64,000 nucleotides of DNA from Aaosphaeria pasadenensis (taxonomy: Eukaryota; Ascomycota; Dothideomycetes; Pleosporales): assembly GCA_022813625.1 (NCBI GenBank), contig JAKLMB010000001.1, positions 1,736,001-1,800,000 of the forward strand, given 5' to 3'. The notes below the pieces were generated by a model. The model was not told the DNA's origin. It searched no databases and was given only the letters and a program-made list of their open reading frames with translations. Positions within the stretch are counted from its first letter, which is position 1. Each line of letters opens with the position of its first letter. This document shows positions 9,559-20,477 of this stretch, piece after piece. The translations under genes and the position numbers were made by a program.

Positions 9559-12500
9559 CTAAACAGCCTGCTGCCCAATCTCCACTCCTACCCCCCTCCC
9601 CAACCTCGGTGCCCTCAACGTCTCCCTCTCAAAAGTCTCCTCCGGCACATTCCTCGTCCTCCGCTTCCTCACGTCGTCCTCAGGGTGCCCCAGAATCGCA
9701 TAAGAATTCACGCCTCCCCACCCACTCGCCGAAACGCTGAGCACATCGTCGCGCGAAAGCTTGACCTCCCCACTCGCGAACTCAATCGGCAGACTGGGAT
9801 CGATCATTTCGTTGGGCGACTGGAAGCCCCCAGTTGGTGGCACGACACCTCCTTGCATGGATTTGCAGAGCTTGATGAGGGAGACAAGGCCGGATGCGTG
9901 CTGTAGGGAGTGGAATGTTAGTTGATGAGTTCAAGGTAGTGAAGAGATGGTGATGATAGATCTTACCTGTGAGTTTCCAATGCTGCCTTTGGTGGAACCC
10001 ACTGTGAAGGGTGCTCTTGTGCCGCCAGCCTCGCGGATGGCGAGGCAGAGGCCTTCAAGCTCGAGGGAGTCGCCGATGGGTGTGCCACTTCCGTGAGCCC
10101 TAGAAAGCAGATGTTTAGCATCACTACACTCAAAGGACTAGATATAGGCTTACTCAGCGTATCTGAGTCTCTCCGGCTTCAAGCCTGCAGCCCTCCACGC
10201 CGACTTGATAACCTCCGCCTGTCCTCTAGGCGACGAGATCTGATACCCAGCCTTTTCGATAGCCCCATCAGATCCAATCCCCGTACCCAGCACATTGGCG
10301 TAGATGGGATTGTTATCCTCGACTGCTTTGTCGTGGCGTTGAAGCACGACCGCAGCGACGGCATCAGCAGGGACGGTTCCGTCGGCGCACGCGTCGAAGG
10401 GGTTGCATTCGCCCTTCATGGAGAACATGTGTCCTTCTTTTGCAACATATCCCCCACTAATGGTTCAGAATGCTGTTAGCGGAAACGTGTGGATGTATGT
10501 GTGCATGGTGTGGGAAGAACTTACTCGAACAGTTGGACACTGACACCCGCTACCACAGCTGTATCGCAACGCCCTTGACGAATGGCGTCGCACGCGAGCG
10601 ACAACGCCACGATGCTACTCGCACAATTCGTCTGGACCGTGACGTTCGGCCCACTGAGGTTCAGATGGTACGCCGTGCGAGCCGACAACGACGCGCCGAA
10701 CAGGCCCTTATTCTCGCGTAGGAAGGAGTCCGAAGTCACTGATTCGGTTTGGAGGTGGTAGCTGTTTGCAGCTGCGCCGACGAACAATCCAATGTGCTGG
10801 TCGTTACCAATGTCTTCGACGGAGATGCCTGCGTCGTAGAGAGCTTCGTAGGCGACTTCTAGCAGGATACGTTGCTGCGGGTCCATCTCTATGGCTTCTT
10901 CTCGGGGGATCTTCCAGAACTCGTGGTCGAAGTCTTCGATGTCTTGTAATGTGCCCGCTTTCGGGATCCAGGTGTTGCCTGGGAGGGTTTCTCTGATGGT
11001 TTCGGAGGTTGATACGCCTGATTGGCGGGCGAGGAGGTTCTCGTAGAACTCATCGGTGTTTCTGGCCCGGGGGAATCTACCTCCTACGCCGATGATGGCG
11101 ACTTCGGAGTCTTGGGTATAGATGCTAGAGCTAGTGTGTGATGTGGCTGGAGTGATGGAGCCGGATTCTGTGTCCGATTGCGTTCTCGAAGAAGAGTCTG
11201 TACTTGAATCGGCGTATCGGATGTCCCGATGTCTTTCTACTCTTTGTATGGGGTCTTGTGTGCTGAGGTTGCGAGCTCCTGCAAACAGCGAAGCCTGTTG
11301 TTTGATGGTTGCTAATTGGAAGAGATCCACGATGCGAACATGTGTCTCAGGGAATGATCGCTTAAACTCTTCATGTATTCGGGGGATAAGCAAACTGTGT
11401 CCACCGAGGTCGAAGAACTTGGTGTCTGAAGAGGGTGCTTCAGACAACTGCAACACGTTCTTCCATATCTGTGCAATCATCTTTTCAGTGTCAATGGTAG
11501 GCGTCCTCGTTGCGACGCGCTCGTCAGAATCATTCCGTCTCCGGCGGGAGGTGTGAGATGTCTTGCGAGTTGAGCGCTTGCGGGTAGTGGTAGACAACTT
11601 GAGCTTGCGTGGAGTACTATTTCCACCACCTACTAGTGCGACCTGCTGTCGAATAGTGGATTGATTGAACAGATCAATTTGTCTGATAGGCTTTGAGGGA
11701 AATGCCGTTTTGAGTTGCGCATGGAGTTTCCCGACGAGCAGACTGTGGCCACCGAGGTCGAAGAACTTAGCGGTATCAGGAGGCTGCTCTGGAAGTCCAA
11801 GAACGTCCATCCAGATATTGGCGATCTTTTCTTTGGCTTCATTGTAGTTCATACTTGTTAGACCCTCCTTATCGTCCTCTTCACTGGCTTCCGATGTCTC
11901 TGACCGTGAACCCCGGAGCCGAGAACTGGACTTGTCAAAGAGTCCTTGAGCTTTCACCGCTTTATGATCAATCTTGCCACTCGAACTCTTAGGCAAAGTA
12001 GGCACAGCAATAATCCTAGAAGGAACCTTATGCAGCGCCAATTGATTTCTCAAAGCACTCATGAGGACCTTCGGCTGGACATATGCAGGTGCAACACAAG
12101 CCAATATCTCAAGACCGGTAGCCGAAAGCTGAACAGAGCACTCACGTACTCCACAGTTGGCATCCATGATTGCGATCTCGATTTCTTCGGGCGAGATGCG
12201 GTATCCACGCACCTTGAAGTCTCTATCAATTCGACCCGTGATCAGGAGTGAACCGTCGTCGAGTAGCTGCCCGCGGTCTCCGGTGCGATACATGCGCTGT
12301 CCGTTGGCGTGTACCGCGAAGTGCTTCGCTGTGATGTCGGGTTTCTCGCAATATCCTCTAGCGACCTGAGGGCCGGCGATGCATACCTCGCCTTGTGAGT
12401 TGGGTAGCAGGGTTGAGGAGAAATCCTCGGAGCAGATGTGGATTGTCGTTTCGGATATTGTTGGGCGACCTACTGATAGCAATTCAGGTAATGGGTCTGT

Positions 12501-15163
12501 TTTGTCGATCTTGTTGAAGGCCACCGCGATGGCTGCTTCTGTTGGCCCATATGAATTGACCAGATTGACACGGGAGTGCCACTTGGCAAAGATCTCTCGT
12601 GAGGGTGCCTCGCCGCCGACGGAAATCTGTCGGAGGTAAGATAATTCCCTCGAGTATGGCAAGGTCTCCAATGCAGTCGGCGTGATTTGTAGAAAAGTGA
12701 CCTTATTCTCCTCCAGCACATCCGCGAGGTAGTCGCCGAGGAGCTGTTTGGGGTGCTGAGCAAAGCACAGCGTAGCCCCTGAACAGAGAGCCGATGTCCA
12801 TTCAAGTATAGATGCGTCGAAAGAGAACGACGCAAACTGGAGAACTCGGGTACCAAATCCGCATTCGTATGTGCAGTCGAGAGCGGCTCGAGTGAAGGCA
12901 GCAATGTTTCCATGTTCGACCATGACACCTTTGGGCTCACCCGTGGAGCCAGATGTGAAGATCATATAGGCAAGGTCGCTGTCCTGTGTGTCATATTTGA
13001 CCTCTTCCAATTCAATACCGCGCAGTTCTTCCTCTGTATCAAGTGAAGTGCGAAGTAGCTCATAAGTAGTGTCTTGATCGATAACTAGCTGCGGTTTGCA
13101 AACCTCTAAGATCTTGGACTTTTGCACATCAGATAGATCTGGATCGAGGTAGATGTATGCAGCGCCACTTTTGAGGACGGCCAGGATCCATTCCATCAAG
13201 GCGAACCCGCGACTAAGTTGAAGGACAACGCGAGATTCTCTCCCGATACCTTTCGAGTTGAGGACTGTTTAGATGAATTAGCACAATTTGATTATTGACG
13301 AACGCGTGATGGACATACCTCGGGCTTTCTTCTCCGTGGACGAGTATAGCTCGGAGTACGTCATGGACATCCCCAGCTCGCTAGAATATAATGCAATAGA
13401 ATTAGGATTGGTCAGCGAGTGCGCATCAATCAAGTGATGGACATGTTTCAGAGGATTATTCGACACGCCTGAGGGAGGAGTTAAAATCTCCGTAGGTAGC
13501 GATGAATAACTCGGAAGCCAATCAAGCATATCGTCGAGTTGGGTCTCCTTAGTCTTGCTAAGCTGTATGAGACCTTCAAATCTAGTCTCCATGTCACGAA
13601 TCTGCTGCAGAGAGAAGACCCTGGGATTATAGATGACCTATCATATGGGTTGTCAACACATGCGATATTAAACGGATACGGTATACTGACGCCTAGCTTG
13701 ACATCATTTTCATATTCGAGGAAGCAAAAGAATAAATCCCACGTTCCCTCGACTGGGAACAGACGACACTCAGGCTTAGCCAGCTTGGGCGAGTATGTGA
13801 CAGCAACTCGAGGGGGTTCGTAATCGACATTCGCACTGCGGCAAGCTCGAACGACATCTACAGCTGGGAACATCTCGGCCTTCTTGACGGCGCTAATGTT
13901 CTTGCCGGTGGCTGATACAAGAGATGCGAAACTGCGGCCTGCGCTCTTGGACTCTAAGATCTTCCACAGGGGGACTTTTACAGGTAGAGCATTGGCAAAT
14001 TGTCCAATGCAGGAGTTCATATCCTTTGGACGGCTTCCAAAGCCGACTGATAGGACGAGGTCTTTGTTTCGTTGGGGGCGGGTTTGGTCCAGTATGAGGA
14101 GACCGACTAGTGTTGTGGCTATACGGAACCAGGATGTCTTGAAAATCTGGCTCCATTGCCCGAGATCCTACAAATTATGTTAGCTCATATGGTCATATAA
14201 AGTATCGGAAGGAAGAGCAGGGAATTTGTACTTCTTTGGTGAATGTTGTCCAAGATACTATCTTCCGATAATGATCAGTATCTGGAGAGGTCAAGGTATG
14301 GTGTCGACTTAGATGCGGCCATGGGCTGTTGTCTTTATCTGTGACTTGTGATAGTAGCACCTTTCGGTCAGCAGCATACAAAGACGATCGGGCCCAGGCT
14401 TTCTGTGCATTCAACTTGTATCAGTGTCGTCTCATGAATGAGTCAATTTGAATGAATGCTACATACCTCGATCATATGCATATTGCTGAAAGGTGCGAGT
14501 GGAGGTAACTGAACGGCCGGGTCTTGTAAAAGGTCCATAAATTCACGAGAAATCATAGACATCGATTGACCGTCCACCATGATGTGGTGTGACACATGGT
14601 AGATTCGAAAGCTCCCTCCAGCCTTCAATATGATCCATCGTACTGGGAACTCGTTGCGTAGGTCGAAGGGACGCCGGAGAGTTGGCGTCACTAGTGACTC
14701 TGTAAGTGATCCATGGGGGCGGTATAGTATTCGTATATCAGGCACAGTAGCTTCAGCGTCAAACTCCTGTATATGAGGTTTATTGTCAACTTCGACAAAA
14801 GTGGAACGTAAGTTGGGGTGGCGCTTAGTTAGAGTATGTATAACTGCTCTTATGGTTAGCCATATTCATTTTGATCTGTTGTCGCTCTTTTAGGAAACAG
14901 AAAGACTTGCCATCAAGAACAGCTGTCGTCGTTGGCACGGCCTCGCCATCTTGTTTCTGTCCGACATCCCATTCCAAAGTGAGGTTGTACTTCGTACTCG
15001 TGGGGTCGGTTGCAAACTCGAGCCACATTCCCTCTTGACTTCTCGTCAAAGGGAACACGCTCCGGGGAGGCGCCGTGTGTGGTGGACCGGCAGCGGAGTG
15101 CTTCTCTGCGACTCCGCTTGACGGCCCAGAGAGCAGACACATATCATCAGTGAAAAGCTGCAT
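9559..15163 (-). CDS. Hybrid NRPS-PKS, TAS1-like tetramic acid synthetase, C-A-PCP-PCP-KS
   Basis: Nine exons fit exactly: 15163-14911, 14843-14467, 14402-14232, 14167-13691, 13637-13319, 13264-10525, 10456-10154, 10099-9967 and 9900-9559, giving 1704 aa. Intron 1 has a GC-AG boundary. Domains in order: condensation, HHIMVDG at 170-176; adenylation, core 3 near 632-645, YGPTE near 771, YRTGD near 858, GRIDRDFKVRGYR near 876 and Lys963; two carrier domains, each with FFDLGGHSL and attachment Ser1040 and Ser1156; and a C-terminal ketosynthase from about 1250. The KS has Cys1413 (TNCASS), His1549 (AHGSG) and Asn1589 where a second His is normal. Tenuazonic acid synthetase TAS1 is the known C-A-PCP-KS enzyme; its KS cyclises and releases an N-acetoacetyl aminoacyl thioester. 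A hand-read specificity code against GrsA is D-A-L-Q-I-V-S-I-A-K, low certainty. The duplicated PCP makes it longer than TAS1. Product unknown. Confidence 0.93.
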
Positions 15164-17156
15164 TTTGATGTCCTGAAAGGCTCATGGTATGTTAAACTGC
15201 CTTTTCCAACTACAACAGTGTGCTTCGATGATGTGTTTATATATTTACCTCAAGCGAATCTATCCGCAACATTGGCATCTAGGGTTTTACAGCAGAAGTA
15301 GTTCCTCATCATTCCATAGACTTTGCTTGAAATTGCCTCCACCAGCATTGTTACGTCAAGGCATGAATGCATCCACTTGGGACCTAGGATTGGTGGTCTG
15401 CTATACGAAGGTCCTATTGTGGGCCAAGATCAGCAGAGCCACCCCGGAAAGACCTCTACTGCTGCGATCATCGCAAAAACTTCTCATCGCATGATTCGGC
15501 TAAGCATAAAAGCAGTACCGAGCGCTACGTGGCTATTAAATCTCATCAAAAAGGCTCGTGTAGGGTCCAGTTGTGCGTTTAACCCGATGGCGTCAAGGGA
15601 GCGCGTCGGTTCGGCACGCTGCAATAGGAGGATCTCATGGCCCTTCATCAGTGGCTTCAGCATTCCGGTCTGGATAGATCCTTGCGAGGGTTAAAATGTC
15701 TTCTCAATCTCTGGACTGGAGTGGTCACTGTTCCGAAAATCTCTCGCATTGTCGATATGCGGAAGTCGTTCCGTTTGTGCATTTTCCCACCTAGATACAT
15801 ATATTGTTTGCTCCACAAGCCTGCAAAGAAGCATGTAAATTAATGGTTGCCACTTTCCAACCCAAAAGATATTCGTGAAAGTGGCGCCACAGCTCCATGC
15901 GGTTGAAGTGCTGCTGATGGCTATTCCCTACTACTCTAGGAAATCCGGAGCCGAGACAGATCATCTAGGGAAGATCGATCGTGAGCAAAATCCATCGTGC
16001 TCGATAACAAGTCCCTGAGCATGGGCCCTGCATCTTCGAATGTCGTATCCCGCTGTGCGAGAATGATATGTTCGTGAGAGCCTCTACTATCTGATGTAAC
16101 CATACAAACCCGTACTCTTTCATGGCTCCCAAGGTTGCGTAAATTATCTCAACAAAGGATTGAATGTCATCATCACCGGGACGTAATTTTGTTTTTCAAG
16201 CCCGCCCAATATCTCCACACCCTCCACGCCCTGGCGGGAGTGGCAGCAAGTGCGACGGCCAGGAGTGGAACGCAAAGCAGACACCCCACTTTCGGCGAAC
16301 TGTTAGGAGAAGGTGACTACGAGACCTCGTATTTGAGCAAACTTTTACGCCTGCATCTGCGGTACACCTGTGTTCTCGCAGCATCGGTGGACTCTCGCTC
16401 CAGAGAGTCATTGGTTATCTGATCGAAAGTCCCCGTCCGGCGCAGCCTTGATCTCGCTAAGAGCGGATCAGATAACTTTATTGTGCTTAAGGATGTCGAT
16501 CTGCTTGGTCTGCGGTGGTGGGATGGGGGGTTGGCTTGCTGCAGAATCACGTCAGGAACCTCGTATTCATGTCTGGAGGTGGGTCGTTTCGACGGCCGGG
16601 ACGGACGGGCTCGCAGAGATTTCATCGACAGGCCAAGATGCGTTGCTTACCTGCGTCGACATTGAAACCTCGCAAAAGAAGATTATGCTTAAAGTTTGCA
16701 AGTTGAGACGAGGATCGGTCGTCGTTGTACCTTCGTTATTGGGCAGATGGGTCTCTTTTGGTTCCCTTTCCGGCAGCAAGATGCCGTAAGACGTCTGGAT
16801 CAGCGGATTGAATGCCACTTACGGTTCTACATAGTTTGACGACTACTTGCGTGTCATTGCTACATGCTGCCAGTATGCAAGCACTCCCAGCTCAATAATG
16901 GCGTCAGAGCATCCGATATCGCCTCCCGGACGATCAGGTCTTTGATCCTTCAATCTGATAACGACGAGCGGCATTTCCGTATGCAAAAACACTATATAGT
17001 CGATCAAGACTGGTTTCCCTTTTGGGACACGACGTAATCCTCCCGTATCAGGTTGGAGAAGTTCCCGCGGCAGTCTTATAAGTCGTTTCGCTAGATCTTT
17101 CAGCTACTACTACATACGTGTTTTCGGTGATCCCAAAACTAATCCAGCCATCTTTA
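15164..17156. promoter_or_regulatory. Divergent promoter region between NRPS-PKS and FAD monooxygenase
   Basis: Two kilobases without a gene I can support. Open frames at 16317-16818 on the minus strand and 16370-16789 on the plus strand overlap each other and show no domain, so both are treated as chance. The segment must contain the upstream sequence of both flanking genes. I found no CGG-N13-CCG element here like the pair in front of the GST gene. Confidence 0.5.
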
Positions 17157-18440
17157 ATGTCCCTCCGTGTCTTGATATCAGGCGGTGGCATCGCGGGGCC
17201 AGCCATCGCCTTCTGGCTCAGCCGCCTCGGGCACTCTTGCACAATCGTAGAGCGATTCCCTTCTCTCCGTACCAGCGGTCAGCAGATCGATCTCCGCGAA
17301 GATGGAGTGAAAGTTGCCGAACGCATGGGGATTCTCGACGAAATCAGGAAGTATGTCGTCGATGAGCAGGGCCTGGAGTTTGTCGATTCGAGTGGCAAGC
17401 AAAAGGCTCTGTTTCCCAAGATCGTCGACGCGGAGACTGGACAGCAGGGCTTCACAACGGAGTACGAGATGATGAGGGGAGACCTGTGCAAGACGCTATA
17501 CGATTCTGTTAAGGAAGAAACCAACTACAGATTTGGTGTTTCCGTAAAGGACTTCGAAAACACTGGGGATGGAGTCATCGTCAAGTTCTCAGATGGCAGT
17601 GAAGACCGCTACGATCTGCTCATTGGTGCTGACGGACAAGGTTCGAGAGTACGAAGAATGATGCTGGGGCCAGGCGGCGATGCCCACGACCAGGTCGGAG
17701 TCCATAAACTGGGAGTCCATGTCGCTTACTTCGGACTTGCACGAGAACCACAGGACCCTAACCTCGCCACTATCTACCACGCCCCTGGTCGTCGATTTCT
17801 CAACACACGATGGCATAACGAGACACACGGACAGTGCTATCTGGCCACGATGAATGGAGCCAACGACCTCGATCAAGCTTTGACTGGAGACGTGGAACAG
17901 CAGAAGAAGGCATTTGGCCAGCATTTCCGAGACGCTGGTTGGCAAGCAGAACGACTTGTCAAGGCGATGGAAGAGTCGGACGACTTCTACGCCCAACCAA
18001 TCATTCAGATTAAGAGTGACACTTGGTCAAAGGGGAGAGTCGTTCTACTAGGCGATTCCGCGTATTGCCCGTCGCCATTGACTGGTATGGGCACGAGTCT
18101 TGCATTGATTGGGGCATATGTCCTTGCTGGAGAGATATCCAAACAGAAAGGAGATTTGGATGCGGCCTTGAAAGCGTATGACCAGACGCTGCGGCCCTTG
18201 GTCACCCATGTCCAGAAATTACCGCCGGGCATGCCAGGTCTCTACTATCCCAAGTCCAAGTTAGGTGTCAAGCTGCTGCATACTGTGCTGGGCCTCGTCA
18301 CGGTCTTGAAGCTGGATAAGATTGTTCAATTCCTAATGTATGATACGAGTGAGAAATGGAAGTTGCCAAGCTATGCGGCATTGGATAGTGAACCGGATGG
18401 GGAAATCCATAGTGAGGAGAAGATAGCAGCAACTGTGTAG
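17157..18440 (+). CDS. FAD-dependent monooxygenase (aromatic hydroxylase / TetX-like fold)
   Basis: Single exon. I prefer the ATG at 17157 (427 aa) over an in-frame ATG at 17118, because the second begins right at the Rossmann strand MSLRVLISGGG. GGGIAG at residues 9-14 binds FAD ADP, followed by an acidic VER at the end of strand 2. The DG motif is GADGQGSR (NAD(P)H/FAD contact). RVVLLGDSAYCPSPLTGMG is the second FAD motif (GD). These three motifs define class A flavoprotein monooxygenases, which hydroxylate or oxidise small substrates with NAD(P)H and O2. It diverges from the NRPS-PKS and is a good candidate tailoring enzyme, for example hydroxylating or oxidising the amino-acid or tetramate unit (inference). 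The motifs are complete and no break is seen. Confidence 0.92.
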   Translation: MSLRVLISGGGIAGPAIAFWLSRLGHSCTIVERFPSLRTSGQQIDLREDGVKVAERMGILDEIRKYVVDEQGLEFVDSSGKQKALFPKIVDAETGQQGFTTEYEMMRGDLCKTLYDSVKEETNYRFGVSVKDFENTGDGVIVKFSDGSEDRYDLLIGADGQGSRVRRMMLGPGGDAHDQVGVHKLGVHVAYFGLAREPQDPNLATIYHAPGRRFLNTRWHNETHGQCYLATMNGANDLDQALTGDVEQQKKAFGQHFRDAGWQAERLVKAMEESDDFYAQPIIQIKSDTWSKGRVVLLGDSAYCPSPLTGMGTSLALIGAYVLAGEISKQKGDLDAALKAYDQTLRPLVTHVQKLPPGMPGLYYPKSKLGVKLLHTVLGLVTVLKLDKIVQFLMYDTSEKWKLPSYAALDSEPDGEIHSEEKIAATV

Positions 18441-18512
18441 ATATTGGCGCTATGCTCTAATATGACTTTTTGGTTTGATCTTGTGAATGCGTTAATCATC
18501 CTCGCCGTCCAT

Positions 18513-18804
18513 CTCATGACTTGAAAGTCGTTAAGTTATTCTTCTTTTGGCAGAAGCATACCTTCAACTCTGGTTATTCGAACCCCAAGATGAAGTTGAA
18601 AGATCCTTTATCCATGCAGAGATACAATAGGGAGAAGAGTATGCTGGACCCTGACGAACCAAAGCTCAGTCGGGCCGGAACATTCCATACACCCCAAAGA
18701 GGTTCCCGTTAAGTCGGCGACTTGGGCAGACAAAAAAGACCGAAGCTACAGCTGAAGAATGTCTAGAACTTTTTGGCAACCGTGGATTCTATAGCCATAG
18801 GATA
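18513..18804. repeat. Diverged repeat, copy 1 (left of GST gene)
   Basis: The sequence aligns by eye with 20478-21070 over most of its length. Shared blocks include TCATGACT at the start, a TTATTCGA/TTATCTAGA block, GGAACATTCCATACA versus GGAACAGTCCATACA, TCGGCGAC, GGCAGACAA, ACAGCTGAA, TGTCTAGAAC and TAGCCATAG at the end. Many differences are transitions. No intact protein is encoded. It is probably an old transposon fragment or other duplicated sequence. Confidence 0.65.
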
Positions 18805-19107
18805 GCGACTGTGCCTTGAGCGCCCATTGCCTGCGTGCCTGTGCCAGCCACGAGCTCGCAGTCAAGATAACGCGCAGGGCAAGTTTCAACTAACTCAACC
18901 ACTCTGATTGTAAGTTCTTTTTTCATCGTGTCCTATCAGCTGTGACTATCTGTACGGCTTCACAAAAATGGTTGCTTAATCAGTCAATATCTTTTAGCGC
19001 CCGCGCGTCATGCTTCGTAGTGATCTTCACTTCCCCTGCCAACGGGCTCGCAACGCGTACTACAATTCCTTCAGCTCATGTATCTCCTCGTTCTTATAAT
19101 CAGGTCT

Positions 19108-19161
19108 GCGGAGATCGTGTATCTCCGCGTGGTTCGGTCTGCGGCGATCATATATCTCCGC
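19108..19161. promoter_or_regulatory. Tandem CGG-N13-CCG palindromes upstream of GST gene
   Basis: The first element, 19108-19128, is GCGGAGAT, five bases, then ATCTCCGC, a perfect 8-bp inverted repeat. The second, 19141-19161, is GCGGCGAT, five bases, then ATCTCCGC, with one mismatch. They start 33 bp apart, and a degenerate third right arm lies near 19080-19090. Inverted CGG half-sites with fixed spacing are what Zn2Cys6 dimers bind. The pair lies 230-285 bp in front of the GST start codon. Binding by the regulator encoded at 5107-6516 is inference. Confidence 0.55.
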
Positions 19162-19390
19162 GTTTTCATAATCTGCCTGCACGACTCGTGTTTTAAGTAC
19201 TCTGCGAATTTATAAGCTGAGCTGCCTTCCTTGCGTCTGATTGGCTGAGGATCGTTACCTTTGCTCGTCGGCCTTGAATCTTGCCTACACCCCGAGATAT
19301 ATTTCAATGCAGCAGAACAGTATAAGTATGTGTATACATGCTAGAGTTGGCGGTATCGATTTCCTCATTGCAGAAGCATCTTGAATCAAC

Positions 19391-20212
19391 ATGGCTGTCA
19401 CACTCTATGGACACAAAATGTCTCTTTGCACACGTCGTGTGCTCGTCGTCATGGCAGAGAAAGGTCTGGATCTCGAGTTAGAGAAAGTTGACTTCTTAAC
19501 TGGTGAACACAAGGTACGGGGAAATTGCGAACTCACTTGAAGTGGTAACAGCGGATAACTTATCATCGCATATGCAGAGATCTCCATATATCGAGAAACA
19601 CCCTTTTGGTGTTATTCCTTTGCTCGAAGACGGCTCATTCACCATCTTTGGTTCGCCTATACCTTGTCATTCTGGAAGAGGCCTCTACTAACAGAGTACA
19701 GAGTCTAGGGCTATCGCAAGGTACTTAGCCGCAAAGTATCAGGAGCAAGGAACAAAACTGCTTCCCGAGAATGGTGATCTGACTGCTTGGGGGTCGTTCG
19801 AACAGTGGGCATCCATCGAATATTCTTTATTCTATGTACGTGCCGAGCAGGTTCTTGTACAAAAGCTGTTCAATCCGTAAGTACTACAATCACACCAAAG
19901 CGTTCGATTTATTCGCTTACTCGACACTCCTGCAGTTCCAAAGGCATAGCCACAGACGAAGAGGCTGCAACAGCAGCCGTAGCACGCTTGCGTGAGACTA
20001 TGGATGTGTTAGAAAATACCCTGGGCCGCCAGAACTACATGGGAGGAGCAGAATTTACTTTGATTGATACTTTTTACTTGCCTACCGTGGATTATCTCCA
20101 CTATGCTGGAGAAGGTCCCAGTCAAGAGAAGTATCCAAATTTACACGCGTGGTGGGAGAGAGTGACTGCTAGGGATTCTTGGAAGCGTGTGACTGCTTTT
20201 ACTTCGGGCTGA
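19391..20212 (+). CDS. Glutathione S-transferase, phi-like
   Basis: Four exons fit: 19391-19513, 19578-19650, 19702-19876 and 19936-20212, giving 215 aa. The introns are 64, 51 and 59 bp. The N-terminal thioredoxin-like half starts LYGHKMSLCTRRV, where the Ser (or Cys/Thr) would activate glutathione. It continues with KHPFGVIPLLEDG (cis-proline turn) and ESRAIARYL, whose Glu-Ser binds the gamma-glutamyl group. The helical C-terminal half contains YMGG-EFTLIDTFYLPTVDYL, the conserved capping box. Length is normal for the family and all key positions are present, so it should be a soluble, active enzyme. It lies at the right end of the cluster beyond the monooxygenase. Fungal clusters use GSTs for C-S bond formation or detoxification, and which applies here is unknown. 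Diverged repeats flank it on both sides. Confidence 0.9.
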
Positions 20213-20477
20213 GATGAGTAGTCACACGGGGGCTGGTCGCTGTAATATAGTCGCAAGGCAAGCCTACATCAATATCCGGCCCTTGCCGAGCCAGTGAAGC
20301 TTTCGTATCTTCCGAGCCCTGTAGATAGCTGTAGAAACACTGCCTTACTGCATTGTATCCGACCCGACTCCCCCAATAGAGACAGTTACTTGAATCGTTG
20401 CATATTACCTAGCTACTGATCATCACCCTAAATTGTCATGGTTTTTTATGGCAACATTTCTACTTATCTTTGTCTAT

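Noticed and set aside
16317..16818. Overlapping plus- and minus-strand frames in the NRPS/monooxygenase promoter
   Set aside because: Both strands are open over the same stretch, neither has a motif, and the place is expected to be a divergent promoter.
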